A model generated the notes under the pieces. It saw only the letters and a list, made by a program, of their open reading frames with translations. It did no database searches and was not told where the DNA came from. 5,793 nt of DNA from an uncultured Alphaproteobacteria bacterium (GTDB lineage: Bacteria > Pseudomonadota > Alphaproteobacteria > Caulobacterales > Aquidulcibacteraceae), in contig CALBSY010000204.1 of the NCBI GenBank assembly GCA_937967725.1, positions 1 to 5,793 of the forward strand, in the 5' to 3' direction. Made by a program: the position numbers and the translations under genes. Positions 5,481-5,793 of the stretch are shown here, in pieces. The number at the start of each line of letters is the position of its first letter. The stretch's first letter is position 1.

Positions 5481-5793
5481 ATGCCTGAATTGCCGGAAGT
5501 CGAAACCGTGCGGCGCGGACTGGCGCCGGCGCTGGTGGGCAGGCGTATTGCTCGGGCGCGCACCAAGCGCGCGGATTTGCGCTTTCCGTTTCCGCCGCGT
5601 TTTGCCGCGCGCTTGTCCGGCCGCCGCGTCGACGCGCTGGAGCGGCGCGCCAAGTATCTCCTCGCGCATTTGGATGACGGCGCGGTCTGGATCACGCATC
5701 TTGGCATGACCGGGCGCTGGGCCATTCTCGGCGCGAAGCGCCAACCGGGCGATTTTCATTATGCCGAGCCGACGGAGCCCGCGCACAAGCAAG
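5481..5793 (+). CDS. mutM: Formamidopyrimidine-DNA glycosylase MutM/Fpg, 5' part (cut by window edge)
   Basis: MutM removes 8-oxoguanine and formamidopyrimidines from DNA and then cleaves the backbone by beta,delta-elimination. The window holds the first 104 codons of a protein usually about 270-290 residues long; the frame is open to the right edge. The start is fixed by the family N-terminus MPELPEVETVRRGL: after removal of Met, Pro1 is the catalytic nucleophile and Glu2 the general acid. Lys58 (Lys57 in mature numbering) in RRAKYLL matches the conserved lysine of E. coli Fpg, and THLGMTGRW (77-85) is the conserved strand that follows. The helix-two-turn-helix and C-terminal zinc finger lie outside the window. 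It is divergent from ubiE. The frame before it has no ribosome binding site, so a leaderless or weakly initiated transcript is possible. Confidence 0.97.
   Translation, partial: MPELPEVETVRRGLAPALVGRRIARARTKRADLRFPFPPRFAARLSGRRVDALERRAKYLLAHLDDGAVWITHLGMTGRWAILGAKRQPGDFHYAEPTEPAHKQ

Noticed and set aside
5394..5792. A 132-codon minus-strand open frame opposite mutM and extending into the ubiE region.
   Set aside because: It is antisense to clear MutM coding sequence and has no recognisable motif.

Overview
The window is high-GC bacterial chromosome, most likely from an alphaproteobacterium in or near the Caulobacterales/Hyphomonadaceae. The placement rests on three things: the mutM / ubiE-ubiB-coaBC gene order, ubiquinone-type UbiE and UbiB proteins, and a small DUF6481-type protein known mainly from that class. 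This is inferred from gene content only. No RNA gene, CRISPR array, insertion sequence, phage gene or origin was seen.

Layout from left to right: (1) the 3' end of a plus-strand gene, 1-317, with a cysteine-rich C-terminus resembling radical-SAM proteins. (2) Facing it and overlapping it at the stop codons, a minus-strand class I SAM-dependent methyltransferase (314-1174) of unknown substrate. (3) A minus-strand, highly charged coiled-coil protein of 124 residues (1237-1611). (4) A 122-base gap with a possible promoter and a weak hairpin. (5) A tightly packed minus-strand operon, ubiE (5397 to 4642), ubiB (4642 to 2939), coaBC (2942 to 1734), whose genes touch or overlap by a few bases. (6) A divergent 83-base intergenic region. 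(7) The 5' end of mutM (5481 onward, plus strand), which runs off the right edge.

How the genes work together: ubiE and ubiB belong to ubiquinone synthesis (ring C-methylation, and an atypical kinase/ATPase that supports the membrane steps). coaBC makes 4'-phosphopantetheine on the way to coenzyme A. mutM repairs oxidised guanine. The block is therefore core housekeeping metabolism. The left part (methyltransferase, DUF6481 protein, putative radical-SAM end) is less characterised.

I do not see a clearly new biological system. The observations most worth a second look are structural: a 7-bp hairpin that would sequester the strong ribosome binding site of the methyltransferase gene, a perfect 12-bp inverted repeat at the convergent stop codons, a CoaC domain without the canonical active-site cysteine, and a long disordered acidic tail on UbiB whose codons also supply the coaBC ribosome binding site.
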